A DNA stretch of 33,971 nucleotides from CAZJRB01 sp964547995 (lineage in GTDB: Bacteria; Planctomycetota; Planctomycetia; Pirellulales; Thermoguttaceae): positions 1 to 33,971 of the forward strand of contig CAZJRB010000086.1 of the NCBI GenBank assembly GCA_964547995.1. Reading direction: 5' to 3'. The position numbers and the translations under genes were made by a program. Positions 16,987-24,697 of this stretch are shown here, one piece after another. Numbering within the stretch: position 1 is the stretch's first letter; each line of letters starts with the position of its first letter. A model generated the notes under the pieces. That model ran no database searches. It was not told the DNA's origin and saw only the letters and a list, made by a program, of their open reading frames with translations.

Positions 16987-18831
16987 TTACAACGACAATA
17001 CATATTCCACCAAATCGTTAATCTGTTGCTTGGTAAGCTGGTCGAGCGTGTTGCTACTCAGACCGTGCTTGCCCTTGGTAATCAGTTCCTTAATTGTCGC
17101 ATAGCGGCCGTCGTGCAGGTAGGGGGCGGTTCGCCAGACCTCGATCAGGGTGGGTGTGTCGAACCGTTTCTTTCCGTCGTAGCCGCCGCCGGTTGCCACG
17201 TCGTGCATTCGCAGATCGGTCAGTAGCGGCTTCGGGTGGCACCGGCTGCACCCGACTTCCTTGCTTTCGAAAAGCTCCTCGCCGCGGCGGGCCGCCGGGC
17301 TCAAACGGCCGTCGACCAGGCGGGGGCTCGGGACCGGGCGAAGCGACTTCAGCCAGGCGTCGATCGCCGCCGCGTCCGATTCCGGCTGCACGCTGAACAG
17401 GATGTGTTCGATCCCCGCGCGGACCGCGTCTTCGCCCGTCGCCCGAACCCCCAGGGCCATCGCCGGCGGCGTCCGGTGGGCCAGCATCATGCTCTTCGCG
17501 TTTTTCGGGTTGCCAACCCCGTCGTTGAGCAGGTCCCAGTTGAGCCCGTCGGACCGGGCGTCCGGGTGGCAGCTCGCGCAGCTTTGCCAGTGCTGGTAGC
17601 AGATCGTCGCATCGTGGAAGAGCATCTCGCCGCGCCGCTTTGGCGTCAGCTTCGGCTTCGGCCCCAGTGCGATGGTCTTGAGTTCATCGGGCGTGTGCGA
17701 GAGATCAACCGCGTCGACCGTGTCGGAAAAGTACTCGGCGACGTACGCCACCGAACCGGCAATCGCCACGCTGCGGGGGCCCTTGCCGGGCAGTTCGACC
17801 CGCTGGCGGAAGTCGGTCAAGATGCTCGGGCCGTCCATCGGGCCGCGGGTCTTCGCGGCCTTGCGAAGGGCCTCGAAGAGGGAGGGCACGTCGATGATGC
17901 TCAGCTCGTGCGTACCCGACTGGGCGACGCAAAGCGTCCGGCCGTCGGCCGTACAGGCAATCCCCCAGGGGTTCGCCGCCCCCAGGTAGTTGTCGTCGAG
18001 CAGGAAGCTGCCGTACAGCTTCTTCTCCACCGGGTCGATGACGCTGACGGCGTTGGTGTTCGTCCAGCCTTGCTCGACCTGCGACGGGACCAGCTCGAAG
18101 TTGCCCAGCACGTGCGTCACCAGGGCGTACTTCCCGCCGGGCAGGATGCACACGCCGCGCAGTCCGGTCGCGCCGTTGGGCAGGGCAATCGCCGTCGTCT
18201 TCAGAGAACGCGCGTCGATGATCGTCACGTTGCAGGTCATGAAGAACCGGTTGCCGGGTCCGCCGGGCAGGTGATTCGCCACGACGACCGACCGCCCGTC
18301 CGGCGTTACCGCGGCGGCAACCGGCTCGCGGGTGACGGGCACGCGGGCAAGCTCCTTGCGCGTTGCGAGGTCGATCACGGAGACGTCGTTGTCGAAACGG
18401 TTGCAGACGTAGAGCCGCCGCCCGTCGGGCGAGACGGCGGGCCCGGTGGCGGTGTGGCCGGCCGCGATCTTCGCGACCGATTTGCGCGAACCCGTGCCGA
18501 CGATGACGACCGTGCTCTTGGGGCCGGCGCACGTGACGTAGAGATGCTCGCCACACGGGCTTAAGGCAAGGCCGGTCGGCGGCGCCGGCATGGCAATCGA
18601 ACCGGTCACCTTGCCCGTATCAAGATTAACCACGGCAACACACCGGGCGTCGATGTTGGCAACGTACAATGTCTTGCCGTCGCCGGATGCAACCACCGCA
18701 GAAGGTCCGAGATACTCGGCGGCAGTGGCGAAACCGCCGATCGCAACAATCGCTGTCCCGACGACGACGGTCCACAACCTGCAAGAAATAGCCCGCTCCC
18801 TTCTCGTACAGCCGTTCTTTCCTTTCCGCAT
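16987..18831 (-). CDS. Exported YVTN beta-propeller protein with C-terminal di-heme cytochrome c region
   Basis: This 614-residue protein starts with a Tat-less signal/anchor (WTVVVGTAIVAIGGFATA) and continues as YVTN-type propeller repeats to about residue 385 (GKTLYVANID, GRRLYVCNRFDNDVSVID, DGRSVVVAN). Two heme-binding CxxCH motifs follow: CASCHPD (about 424) and CSRCHPK (about 527), with the layout of bacterial di-heme peroxidase/MauG-like cytochromes. It probably moves electrons in the periplasm, possibly from an oxidation step linked to the GH42-like enzyme encoded directly after it. ATG 18831 is preferred; a GTG 27 bp upstream is also open. The glycosidase gene starts at its stop codon, a clear two-gene operon. 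It is divergent from the alpha/beta hydrolase gene. Methylamine utilisation or peroxidase activity cannot be confirmed. Confidence 0.85.
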   Translation of the reverse strand: MRKGKNGCTRRERAISCRLWTVVVGTAIVAIGGFATAAEYLGPSAVVASGDGKTLYVANIDARCVAVVNLDTGKVTGSIAMPAPPTGLALSPCGEHLYVTCAGPKSTVVIVGTGSRKSVAKIAAGHTATGPAVSPDGRRLYVCNRFDNDVSVIDLATRKELARVPVTREPVAAAVTPDGRSVVVANHLPGGPGNRFFMTCNVTIIDARSLKTTAIALPNGATGLRGVCILPGGKYALVTHVLGNFELVPSQVEQGWTNTNAVSVIDPVEKKLYGSFLLDDNYLGAANPWGIACTADGRTLCVAQSGTHELSIIDVPSLFEALRKAAKTRGPMDGPSILTDFRQRVELPGKGPRSVAIAGSVAYVAEYFSDTVDAVDLSHTPDELKTIALGPKPKLTPKRRGEMLFHDATICYQHWQSCASCHPDARSDGLNWDLLNDGVGNPKNAKSMMLAHRTPPAMALGVRATGEDAVRAGIEHILFSVQPESDAAAIDAWLKSLRPVPSPRLVDGRLSPAARRGEELFESKEVGCSRCHPKPLLTDLRMHDVATGGGYDGKKRFDTPTLIEVWRTAPYLHDGRYATIKELITKGKHGLSSNTLDQLTKQQINDLVEYVLSL

Positions 18832-18954
18832 ATCCGGATTGTAACCCAAGCCCACCACTGTCTGTCAAGGAGATTGGCGCAGCATGGCCGAAAGGCTACA
18901 ATAGGAGGGCTCTTTACACCCCGAGAGGATTTCGACATTGGGAGAAATGGCATC

Positions 18955-19767
18955 ATGCACAAAAAGACCGTCGTGCCCTTGGCGGCGATGTTGATTCTGG
19001 TCGGCACGTTTGCCGTCGCTGAGGATGCGGCTTTGCCGGGCGTGAAATCGGACTGGAAAGGCTTCGACCGCTACGACTTCAAGATCGACGGCAACAAGTG
19101 CTGGATCGTGGCGCCGAAGAAGGCCGCCGAGGGGAAGCCGTGGATCTGGCGGGCACGCTTCTGGGGGCATGAGCCGCAAACCGATCTGGCGCTTCTGGAA
19201 AAAGGTTTTCACGTCGGCTACTGCAACGCGGGCGGGTTGTTCGGCTCGCCGGAGGCCGTTCGGCGCTGGGACGCGTTCTACAAGCACGCCACCGGGAAGC
19301 TCGGACTGTCGAAGAAGCCGGCCCTGGAAGGCATGAGCCGCGGCGGGTTGATCATCTACAACTGGGCCGCCGCCAACCCCGACAAGCTCGCTTGCATCTA
19401 CGGCGACGCGCCCGTCTGCGATTTCAAAAGCTGGCCCGGCGGCAAGGGAAAAGGACGCGGGAGCAAAGGCGACTGGCAGGCCTGCTTGAAAGTCTACGGG
19501 CTCACCGAACCGCAGGCCATGGAGTTCAAGGGCAACCCGGTCGATAACCTCAAGCCGCTCGCCGATGCCGGGATTCCGCTCTTGCACGTCGTCGGCGACG
19601 CCGATACGGTGGTGCCCGTCGAAGAGAACACCGCCGTGCTGGAGCGGCGCTACAAGGAGTTGGGCGGGCAGATCGAAGTCATCCACAAGCCGGGCTGTGG
19701 ACACCACCCGCACTCCCTGAAGGACCCGGCGCCGATCGTCGCGTTCGTGCTGAAGCACGCGAGGTAG
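18955..19767 (+). CDS. Secreted alpha/beta hydrolase (esterase-like)
   Basis: This 270-residue protein has a signal peptide (MHKKTVVPLAAMLILVGTFA, cleaved near AVAED). The nucleophile elbow GMSRGG gives Ser128, GDADTVVP supplies the likely catalytic Asp, and CGHHPHSL holds the likely His, so the triad is complete. It is compact for a prolyl-oligopeptidase-like fold and probably hydrolyses carbohydrate esters. ATG 18955 is chosen because it opens a clean signal peptide; the frame is open back to 18874 but that start would hide the signal peptide. GGGAG lies about 11 bp upstream. It runs convergent with the DUF1593 remnant and a hairpin follows the stop. Confidence 0.82.
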   Translation: MHKKTVVPLAAMLILVGTFAVAEDAALPGVKSDWKGFDRYDFKIDGNKCWIVAPKKAAEGKPWIWRARFWGHEPQTDLALLEKGFHVGYCNAGGLFGSPEAVRRWDAFYKHATGKLGLSKKPALEGMSRGGLIIYNWAAANPDKLACIYGDAPVCDFKSWPGGKGKGRGSKGDWQACLKVYGLTEPQAMEFKGNPVDNLKPLADAGIPLLHVVGDADTVVPVEENTAVLERRYKELGGQIEVIHKPGCGHHPHSLKDPAPIVAFVLKHAR

Positions 19768-19781
19768 CACATAAATGTCCC

Positions 19782-19813
19782 GCATGTGAAAGCGGCTCGG
19801 TCTTTTCGCATGC
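19782..19813. terminator. Hairpin downstream of the hydrolase gene
   Basis: GCATGTGAAAG pairs with CTTTTCGCATGC across a 10-base loop, including two G-T wobble pairs. It sits 15 bp after the hydrolase stop and could act from both sides, but no T-run follows, so termination is tentative. Confidence 0.4.
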
Positions 19814-19824
19814 AACAATGTCCT

Positions 19825-20154
19825 CTACTCGGCTGCGGTTCGGTCCATCCGTGCTTGCCAGTCTTTCAGATGGTCGACCCGCCAACGGTTGACCGTCCTG
19901 GCGCCGGCCTTGTTTGCGTCGCGGAGCTTCGGATCGGGGTTGTCGTGCCAGTAGTTGGTTCCGTGGCCGGTTCGGACGAATGCCCCGCCCCAATGCTCTT
20001 TCATCGGGTTGTCCGGCTGGCCGCGAAACAGGTAGAGTACCGACGGGGTGTCGCCCATCTTGATGTCGCTTTTCTTGCGGACGAACAGGTCGCCGAGCGC
20101 TCCGTGCCCTTGGACGTGCTCGGCGACGAACGTCCGGTTCCCCCAGTCGCCGTC
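19825..20154 (-). pseudogene. C-terminal remnant of a DUF1593 (nucleoside-hydrolase-like) protein
   Basis: Reading from 20154 down, the frame gives DGDWGNRTFVAEHVQGHGAL, then LFVRKKSDIKMGDTPS, FRGQPDNPMKEHWGGAFVR and a TAG at 19825. This is the pattern of the middle and C-terminal part of DUF1593-type secreted proteins common in planctomycetes and Bacteroidetes. A TAG at 20155-20157 lies immediately upstream and homology ends there, so the N-terminal part with the active site is gone. The break falls close to where an integrase tail begins on the other strand, suggesting that a recombination event removed it. Confidence 0.75.
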
Positions 20155-20170
20155 CTAGCGGCCGCACAGC

Positions 20171-20280
20171 TTGCCTTGGGGCACGCAAGCAGTAAAACTA
20201 CACAAGGCCATTACGTAGAGTCCGGGGGCATCGTCGCCGAGGCCCTCGACAAGCTACCCCAACCGGACTTTGGAAAATGA
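20171..20280 (+). pseudogene. Tyrosine-recombinase C-terminal fragment (first copy)
   Basis: The plus frame reads LGHASSKTTQGHYV followed by a short helical tail ending DFGK and TGA. LGHxSxxTTxxHY is the catalytic Tyr region of tyrosine recombinases. Everything before it is replaced by antisense DUF1593 sequence. It differs from the second integrase tail at 20785-21256 (LGNSPAVARRHYL), so they come from two different recombinases. Confidence 0.6.
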
Positions 20281-20582
20281 TGTTTCGACGCAACATCGAC
20301 TCGACACAACAGGCTGGCAGAGCCGTTGTTCCGCGGTCACCCCGCGACGGTCGCGGTGGCGGGGACTCCCCGCCGCCGCGGCCCCTTTCGTCCTCGTCTC
20401 CGAGAGCACCGTGTCGGCGGGTTGCGGACGCGCGCCCGCCGACACGGCCTCCGTAATGGAGCACCGTACCGCCAGTACGGTGCCCAAAACTGGTAACCTA
20501 CACCACGGTGGTCGGGAGGGGCAAGCCAGAGTAGACTGGTGATTGGAATGAGACACGCCCCTAACCACATGGGAGGAGAACA
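20281..20582. repeat. Hairpin-rich intergenic region
   Basis: Two clear perfect palindromes lie here: 20409-20421 with 20435-20447 (13-bp arms, CCGTGTCGGCGGG type) and 20461-20469 with 20475-20483 (9-bp arms, GCACCGTAC). The preceding 20320-20400 is a run of CGCGG/CCGCG motifs able to fold. No gene is supported in this stretch. Confidence 0.7.
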
Positions 20583-20879
20583 ATGAGTCGGATTCATGCA
20601 ATTGTTTTGGCCGGCATTGCAGTCCTCGTTGGCTTTGCCCTCTGCTATTTGACGGTTCCTCCATTGGATCTGCCGGATTGGGCTTGGTCGATCGACAAGA
20701 TAGTAGCAATTCTGGCACCCACCATGGCCGTTGGCATTGGTTGCCTCTTTGCAATGAGAACGGAATGGTACAAGAGGTGGGTGAACCCTACTTTGAGGAT
20801 CTATGGGAGCCGGACAGCGGCGGCTATGTCATTACCCGCTACCGTGGGTCAAACATCAACCTGCGGACCCAACTACTGA
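20583..20879 (+). CDS. Small membrane protein, 3' part probably replaced
   Basis: The frame starts at an ATG with an excellent ribosome binding site (GGGAGGAG, 4 bp spacing) and encodes two hydrophobic helices (about residues 5-25 and 38-58), so a small inner-membrane protein of about 60-65 residues is supported. From about codon 62 (20767) the frame runs out of register through integrase-derived DNA (TLRIYGSRTAAAM...), giving an artificial tail to residue 98. The native C-terminus was probably lost when the recombinase fragment joined here. No family recognised. Confidence 0.55.
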   Translation: MSRIHAIVLAGIAVLVGFALCYLTVPPLDLPDWAWSIDKIVAILAPTMAVGIGCLFAMRTEWYKRWVNPTLRIYGSRTAAAMSLPATVGQTSTCGPNY

Positions 20880-21259
20880 GGATCCTCAAAAAGGCGGGGG
20901 TGGAACCGTGGGAGCGCCTGTTTCACAACCTGAGGGCCTCCCGAGAGACCGAGTTGGAAAACGACTTCCCGAGTCACGTGGTGGCCGGCTGGCTGGGGAA
21001 CTCGCCGGCGGTAGCCCGTCGCCACTACCTGCAAATCACTGAGGAGCACTTCGCCCGGGCGCTCGAAAAGCCAGTTGCGGGGTCGGGTATGGGCACAGAT
21101 ATGGCACCGTCTGCGGATGCCAGGCGTTGCCAAACGGCCCCCCCGGAAGCGCCCCAACCCGCCCAAACCTCGCAAAAACAGGGGTTTGCTTGCCAGCCGT
21201 TGCCCACGATTGACACTCCAATACCCCCTGGAGGACTCGAACCTCCAACCCTCTGATTA
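20785..21259 (+). pseudogene. Tyrosine-recombinase (phage-type integrase) C-terminal fragment next to tRNA-Lys
   Basis: The frame reads PYFEDLWEPDSGGYVITRY, then NLRTQLLRILKKAG, LFHNLRASRETELE (HxxR box) and GWLGNSPAVARRHYLQITEEHF with the nucleophile Tyr. The N-terminal DNA-binding part and the first catalytic Arg are absent, since homology begins abruptly where the small membrane gene is interrupted. A low-complexity Pro/Gln tail follows, and the last codons (PPGGLEPPTL then TGA) are the antisense of the tRNA-Lys 3' half. This overlap is the usual arrangement for integrases whose attachment site is the tRNA 3' end. Confidence 0.82.
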
Positions 21260-21294
21260 AGAGTCAGATGCTCTGCCAGTTGAGCTAAGGGGGT
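21222..21294 (-). tRNA. tRNA-Lys (CTT)
   Basis: The 73-base gene folds into a full cloverleaf. It has a 7-bp acceptor stem ACCCCCT/AGGGGGT, a D-stem GCTC/GAGC, an anticodon stem TCTGA/TCAGA with loop CTCTTAA (anticodon CTT, reading AAG), a 5-base variable loop and a T-stem GGAGG/CCTCC with TTCGAGT loop. The CCA end is not encoded. The gene is intact although an integrase tail abuts and overlaps its 3' end, as expected when integration restores the tRNA. Confidence 0.97.
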
Positions 21295-21326
21295 CCTTGA
21301 ACTGGATCGTATCGTCAAGGCATCGA

Positions 21327-21354
21327 ATTGTAAATGTATTGGCAATTCTTGCAA
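21327..21354 (-). promoter_or_regulatory. Candidate tRNA-Lys promoter
   Basis: On the minus strand TTGCAA (21349-21354) and TACAAT (21327-21332) are 16 bp apart, about 33 bp upstream of the tRNA. Pattern match only. Confidence 0.4.
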
Positions 21355-21418
21355 GCCCTAAACCTGAAAGCAAAAAACAAATCCCAAATCCCCGACCCTT
21401 TGGCCGGTTTCATGCCGT

Positions 21419-23362
21419 TCAGAGGGGAGGGTTCATACCAAGTTGACGCATTTTGCGGTATAGATTCGAACGGTGCAGGCCAAGACGTTCGGCCGCGCGA
21501 CTCACACTGCCGGCGGATTGCTGAATCGCCTGACGGATGTATTGTACCTGAAATTGCGAGGTGGCGTCGGACAGCGTCCCCTGCGCATCGCTTTGGAAGG
21601 GAGTGTCGGCGCGGGGTGAAAAGACGAAAGCCAGGTCTTCCGCGTCGATGCTGTCTCCGGTGGAAAGAAACGCCAGCCGCTCCATCAGGTTGCGGAGTTC
21701 ACGGACGTTGCCCGGCCAGGGATGGTCTTGGAGCCGTCTTCGGGCGGCGGCCGTCAACAGCGGAACATCGCGGTGCGCTTGGCCGCAGAACTGCGTCAGA
21801 AAATGGTCGGCCAGCAGCAAGACGTCGCTGCCGCGGTCGCGAAGCGCCGGAAGCTCCAGCGTGACGACGTTCAGCCGAAAGTAAAGGTCCTCGCGGAACC
21901 GCTTCTCGCGGACCATCGCGGGAAGGTCCTGGTTGGTTGCGGCGAGCACTCGGGCATCGCTATGGATCGGGGCAGAGCCGCCGACCCGAACCAGGACTTT
22001 TTCTTCCAACACCCGGAGCAGCTTGGCCTGGCACGCCGAGCTGAGTTCGCCGATCTCGTCAAGGAACAGAGTGCCGGCGGCGGCGAGTTCGAACTTGCCG
22101 GCTCTGGCTTCGCGGGCGTCGGTGAAAGCTCCCTTCTCGTGCCCAAAGAGTTCACTCTCGGCGAGTGTATCGGGGATCGCCGCGCAATTGACGGCGACAA
22201 ACGGCTGATCGCGGCGGCGGCTCGTGTAGTGGATTGATTGGGCGATGACCTCTTTACCGGTTCCGTTTTCTCCAAGCAGCAGGACGGCGAGATCGGTGTC
22301 GGCCACACGACCGATGATCGACCGCAGGGCCTCGATTGCCGGGCTATTGCCAATAATCTGAACGCGTTGGGCCGCCTGATCGGTGATTTGGCGGTTTGTC
22401 GAGAGAAGTCTTTGCCGGTCCCGGGCGTTTTCGAGGGGGATTGCCGCATGGCCGGCCAGTTCGATCAGGGCCTCCTGGTCGGCATCCGTGAAACTGCCTT
22501 CCCGCTTGTTGAGGATTTCAAAGACGCCGAGCAACTTTCCGGCGGCACTGCGCAGCGGTACGCAAAGAACGGTTCGCGTTTGGTACTTGAGCCGGGCATC
22601 CACATCGTGGTCAACGGCATCGGGGTCGGCGACGGCATCGGCGCGGGCGGGTTCACCCGTCTGGACAACTTGCCCGACCACGCCGCGGTCGTCCGGTACC
22701 CGCAATTCGCCGTCTTCGATGCCCAGGGCGGGACGCCCCACCAGCACGTGATTGGCCCGGTCCCAAAGGAAAATGCTCGCACGATCCGCCTGCAACAGCC
22801 GCGTAGCCGCTTCGGCCATCTGGCCCAACAAGGGTTCGACTTCAAGGGTCCGGTTCCATTGGTTGGCGATTTCAAGAATGGTTTCGAGCCGGCGGATGCG
22901 ACGCTCCCGGTTCTGGCGCCGTCGGACGGCCGAAAGGGCCTGATGGACGACAGGGGCAAGGTGTTCGGCGTACTGCCCCGCCGTGCCCGGCTTCGACCCG
23001 GTTGCGTAGAGCAACAACAGTTCGCTCGAACCGCTCCTCGGAGCCAGCGGAACGGCAATCCAAGGACCATCAGTCACGGCCACTTCGCGATCGAGCACAT
23101 CGGCCAGGAGGTCGAAAGGCAGGGAAGACCGGGTGCCCGTCTCCGACACAGCGCCCCAATGCCCGGCCTGTGCAGCCACAACCGCCGAATAATCTACTCC
23201 TGTGGCAGAGGCAATTGTCTGCAAGGCGCCCGCTAGAAAATGCTCCGGCGCGTCAGAGGAAACGGCGAAGTCGAGAATCTCGGCGGCGACGGGGATCAGT
23301 TCGGGAACGCCCGCGAGGAGTTCAAGAACATGATCGGGGTCTTGCTGACCGGAATTCAACAT
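21419..23362 (-). CDS. Sigma-54-dependent transcriptional activator with GAF domain and Fis-type HTH
   Basis: This 647-residue protein activates sigma-54 RNA polymerase. A degenerate N-terminal GAF-like region (about 25-150) is followed by a clear GAF domain (about 160-305), then the AAA+ domain with Walker A GENGTGKE, the sigma-54-contacting GAFTDA loop, Walker B LFLDEIGEL and the arginine-finger block FREDLYFRLNV. The chain ends with a Fis-type helix-turn-helix (SVSRAAERLGLHRSNLYRKM). The usual GAFTGA is GAFTDA here, a tolerated variant. ATG 23362 is chosen; upstream in-frame starts reach 23485 but encode unlike sequence and cover an inverted-repeat region. It diverges from etfB, so it is a good candidate regulator of the ETF/acyl-CoA dehydrogenase genes. 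The GAF ligand is unknown. Confidence 0.93.
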   Translation of the reverse strand: MLNSGQQDPDHVLELLAGVPELIPVAAEILDFAVSSDAPEHFLAGALQTIASATGVDYSAVVAAQAGHWGAVSETGTRSSLPFDLLADVLDREVAVTDGPWIAVPLAPRSGSSELLLLYATGSKPGTAGQYAEHLAPVVHQALSAVRRRQNRERRIRRLETILEIANQWNRTLEVEPLLGQMAEAATRLLQADRASIFLWDRANHVLVGRPALGIEDGELRVPDDRGVVGQVVQTGEPARADAVADPDAVDHDVDARLKYQTRTVLCVPLRSAAGKLLGVFEILNKREGSFTDADQEALIELAGHAAIPLENARDRQRLLSTNRQITDQAAQRVQIIGNSPAIEALRSIIGRVADTDLAVLLLGENGTGKEVIAQSIHYTSRRRDQPFVAVNCAAIPDTLAESELFGHEKGAFTDAREARAGKFELAAAGTLFLDEIGELSSACQAKLLRVLEEKVLVRVGGSAPIHSDARVLAATNQDLPAMVREKRFREDLYFRLNVVTLELPALRDRGSDVLLLADHFLTQFCGQAHRDVPLLTAAARRRLQDHPWPGNVRELRNLMERLAFLSTGDSIDAEDLAFVFSPRADTPFQSDAQGTLSDATSQFQVQYIRQAIQQSAGSVSRAAERLGLHRSNLYRKMRQLGMNPPL

Positions 23363-23369
23363 CGTTCTG

Positions 23370-23470
23370 TTGTCAAAGAGACATGCCTGAATAGTCAAAT
23401 TGATAGCACTCTTGATGTATTCTAACGAGTTGACATCATTTTGACAACCGGATTGGGACGCGAATATCAT
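23370..23470. promoter_or_regulatory. Nested TTGAC/GTCAA inverted repeats and candidate etfB promoter
   Basis: Outer repeats TTGTCAAA (23370-23377) and TTTGACAA (23440-23447) enclose inner GTCAA (23394-23398) and TTGAC (23430-23434). The outer right copy also serves as a -35 box TTGACA (23441-23446) with TATCAT (23465-23470) 18 bp later, pointing toward etfB. This suggests an operator shared by the divergent activator and etfB genes. No good sigma-54 -24/-12 element was found. Confidence 0.4.
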
Positions 23471-23623
23471 CATCGCCCCCCACAATGGGCAGCTACCGGG
23501 GGACTTTTTCGGGGCCTTTTGAGGAATTGTGCAAAATTGAGACGGGGGAACGTCGCTTGACCAAAACGCATGACACTGCTACCCTTCTGGGTTTTACATA
23601 ACATGGTTTCGGAGTTCGGCGCC

Positions 23624-24538
23624 GTGCCTTACAAGAGTATTGTCTGCGTAAAACAGGTCCCAGATACGGCCCATGTGACCGCTGACGCGATGAAGGAGGA
23701 TGGGACCGTCAACCGGGGTGCGCTGCCTGCCATTTTCAACCCGGAAGACCTCCACGCGCTGGAAACGGCACTGCAAATCCGGGACGAGCACGGGGGCACG
23801 GTGACAGTTGTTACGATGGGGCCCCCGAAGGCGACGGAGGTCTTGCGGGCCTGCCTTTACCGCGGGGCGGATCGGGCCATTCTGTTGACCGACGTTCGGG
23901 CGGCGGCCAGCGACACCTTGGCAACCAGTTACATCCTTTCCCAGGCGGTGAAGACGATCGGCGACTACGACATGGTCTTTTGCGGCCGCCAGGCGATCGA
24001 CGGCGACACGGCCCAGGTGGGGCCCCAATGTGCCGAGAAGCTGGGTATTCCGCAGATCACCTACCTGGAAGAGGTGGTCAAACTCGAAGGCCACACGATC
24101 CGAGTTCGGCGGAATATCGGCCACGGGTGGGAAATTGTCGAGGCGAAGCTTCCGGTCCTGCTGACGGTGATCGAAACGGCGAACGAGCCCCGACCCCCCG
24201 CCGCACGCCGAGTGATGCGGATGAAACATGCGAAGGCGCCGGCCGAGATGTCCGGCGAGGTCCGAGGCGAAATGCCCGACGCTTCCAATGAAGATCGCCA
24301 GGCGGAAACCGAGCGGCGGGCCGATGCCCTAAAACCACGCGGACTCTTGGTCGAGCAATGGGACCTCGACGATATCGGCGCCGACTTGGAACGGTGCGGT
24401 TTGGCCGGCTCCCCCACCAAGGTCCATCGCATCCAGGCGATCGTGCTCACCAAAGAGGGATATACCGAGGTGCCGGCCACCGACGAGGGCATCCGCGACC
24501 TCGTCCACGAACTGATCGAAGAGAGAACGTGGGGATAA
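23624..24538 (+). CDS. etfB: Electron transfer flavoprotein, beta subunit
   Basis: This 304-residue subunit of the heterodimeric flavoprotein carries electrons from acyl-CoA and related dehydrogenases to the quinone pool. The N-terminus PYKSIVCVKQVPDTA is typical, as are NPEDLHALETAL, the MGPPKATEVLRACLYRGAD block and CGRQAIDGDTAQVGP. The GTG at 23624 is chosen because it places PYKSIVCVKQ at the N-terminus and CGGAG lies 9 bp upstream; ATGs at 23570 and 23603 are in frame. The C-terminal extension (about 205-304) is longer than in E. coli-type beta subunits. etfA follows after a 159-bp gap that holds a palindromic repeat. Confidence in identity is high. Confidence 0.94.
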   Translation: MPYKSIVCVKQVPDTAHVTADAMKEDGTVNRGALPAIFNPEDLHALETALQIRDEHGGTVTVVTMGPPKATEVLRACLYRGADRAILLTDVRAAASDTLATSYILSQAVKTIGDYDMVFCGRQAIDGDTAQVGPQCAEKLGIPQITYLEEVVKLEGHTIRVRRNIGHGWEIVEAKLPVLLTVIETANEPRPPAARRVMRMKHAKAPAEMSGEVRGEMPDASNEDRQAETERRADALKPRGLLVEQWDLDDIGADLERCGLAGSPTKVHRIQAIVLTKEGYTEVPATDEGIRDLVHELIEERTWG

Positions 24539-24544
24539 CAGAAA

Positions 24545-24669
24545 GTAGCAGGCACACTCCGTGTGCCGTAGCAATGAAGTTTGGTAGGCACCGATCGCTC
24601 ACGATGAGAAGATGAGAAGATGTTGCTCGAACGAGCGGGAGCGGACGGCACACGGAGTGTGCCTGCTAC
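24545..24669. repeat. 25-bp perfect inverted repeat element between etfB and etfA
   Basis: The arm 24545-24569 (GTAGCAGGCACACTCCGTGT, then GCCGT) and its exact reverse complement at 24645-24669 flank a 75-bp spacer. The same 25-base unit occurs singly at 12992-13016. In mRNA it would form a long stem between two operon genes. Confidence 0.88.
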
Positions 24670-24697
24670 CGTGGATGCCAGACGATAAGAGTCGAAT

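Noticed and set aside
14106..17021. 971-codon plus-strand open frame opposite the GH42-like gene
   Set aside because: It is a mirror frame produced by high-GC codon use. Its translation has no domain, while the minus strand gives a signal peptide and a trimerisation-like domain.
17236..18564. 442-codon plus-strand frame
   Set aside because: It is antisense to the YVTN/cytochrome gene, which has propeller repeats and two CxxCH motifs on the minus strand.
23540..23600. Sigma-54 (-24/-12) promoter before etfB
   Set aside because: No GG and GC pair with the required 10-bp spacing was found, although the regulator next door is of the sigma-54 type.
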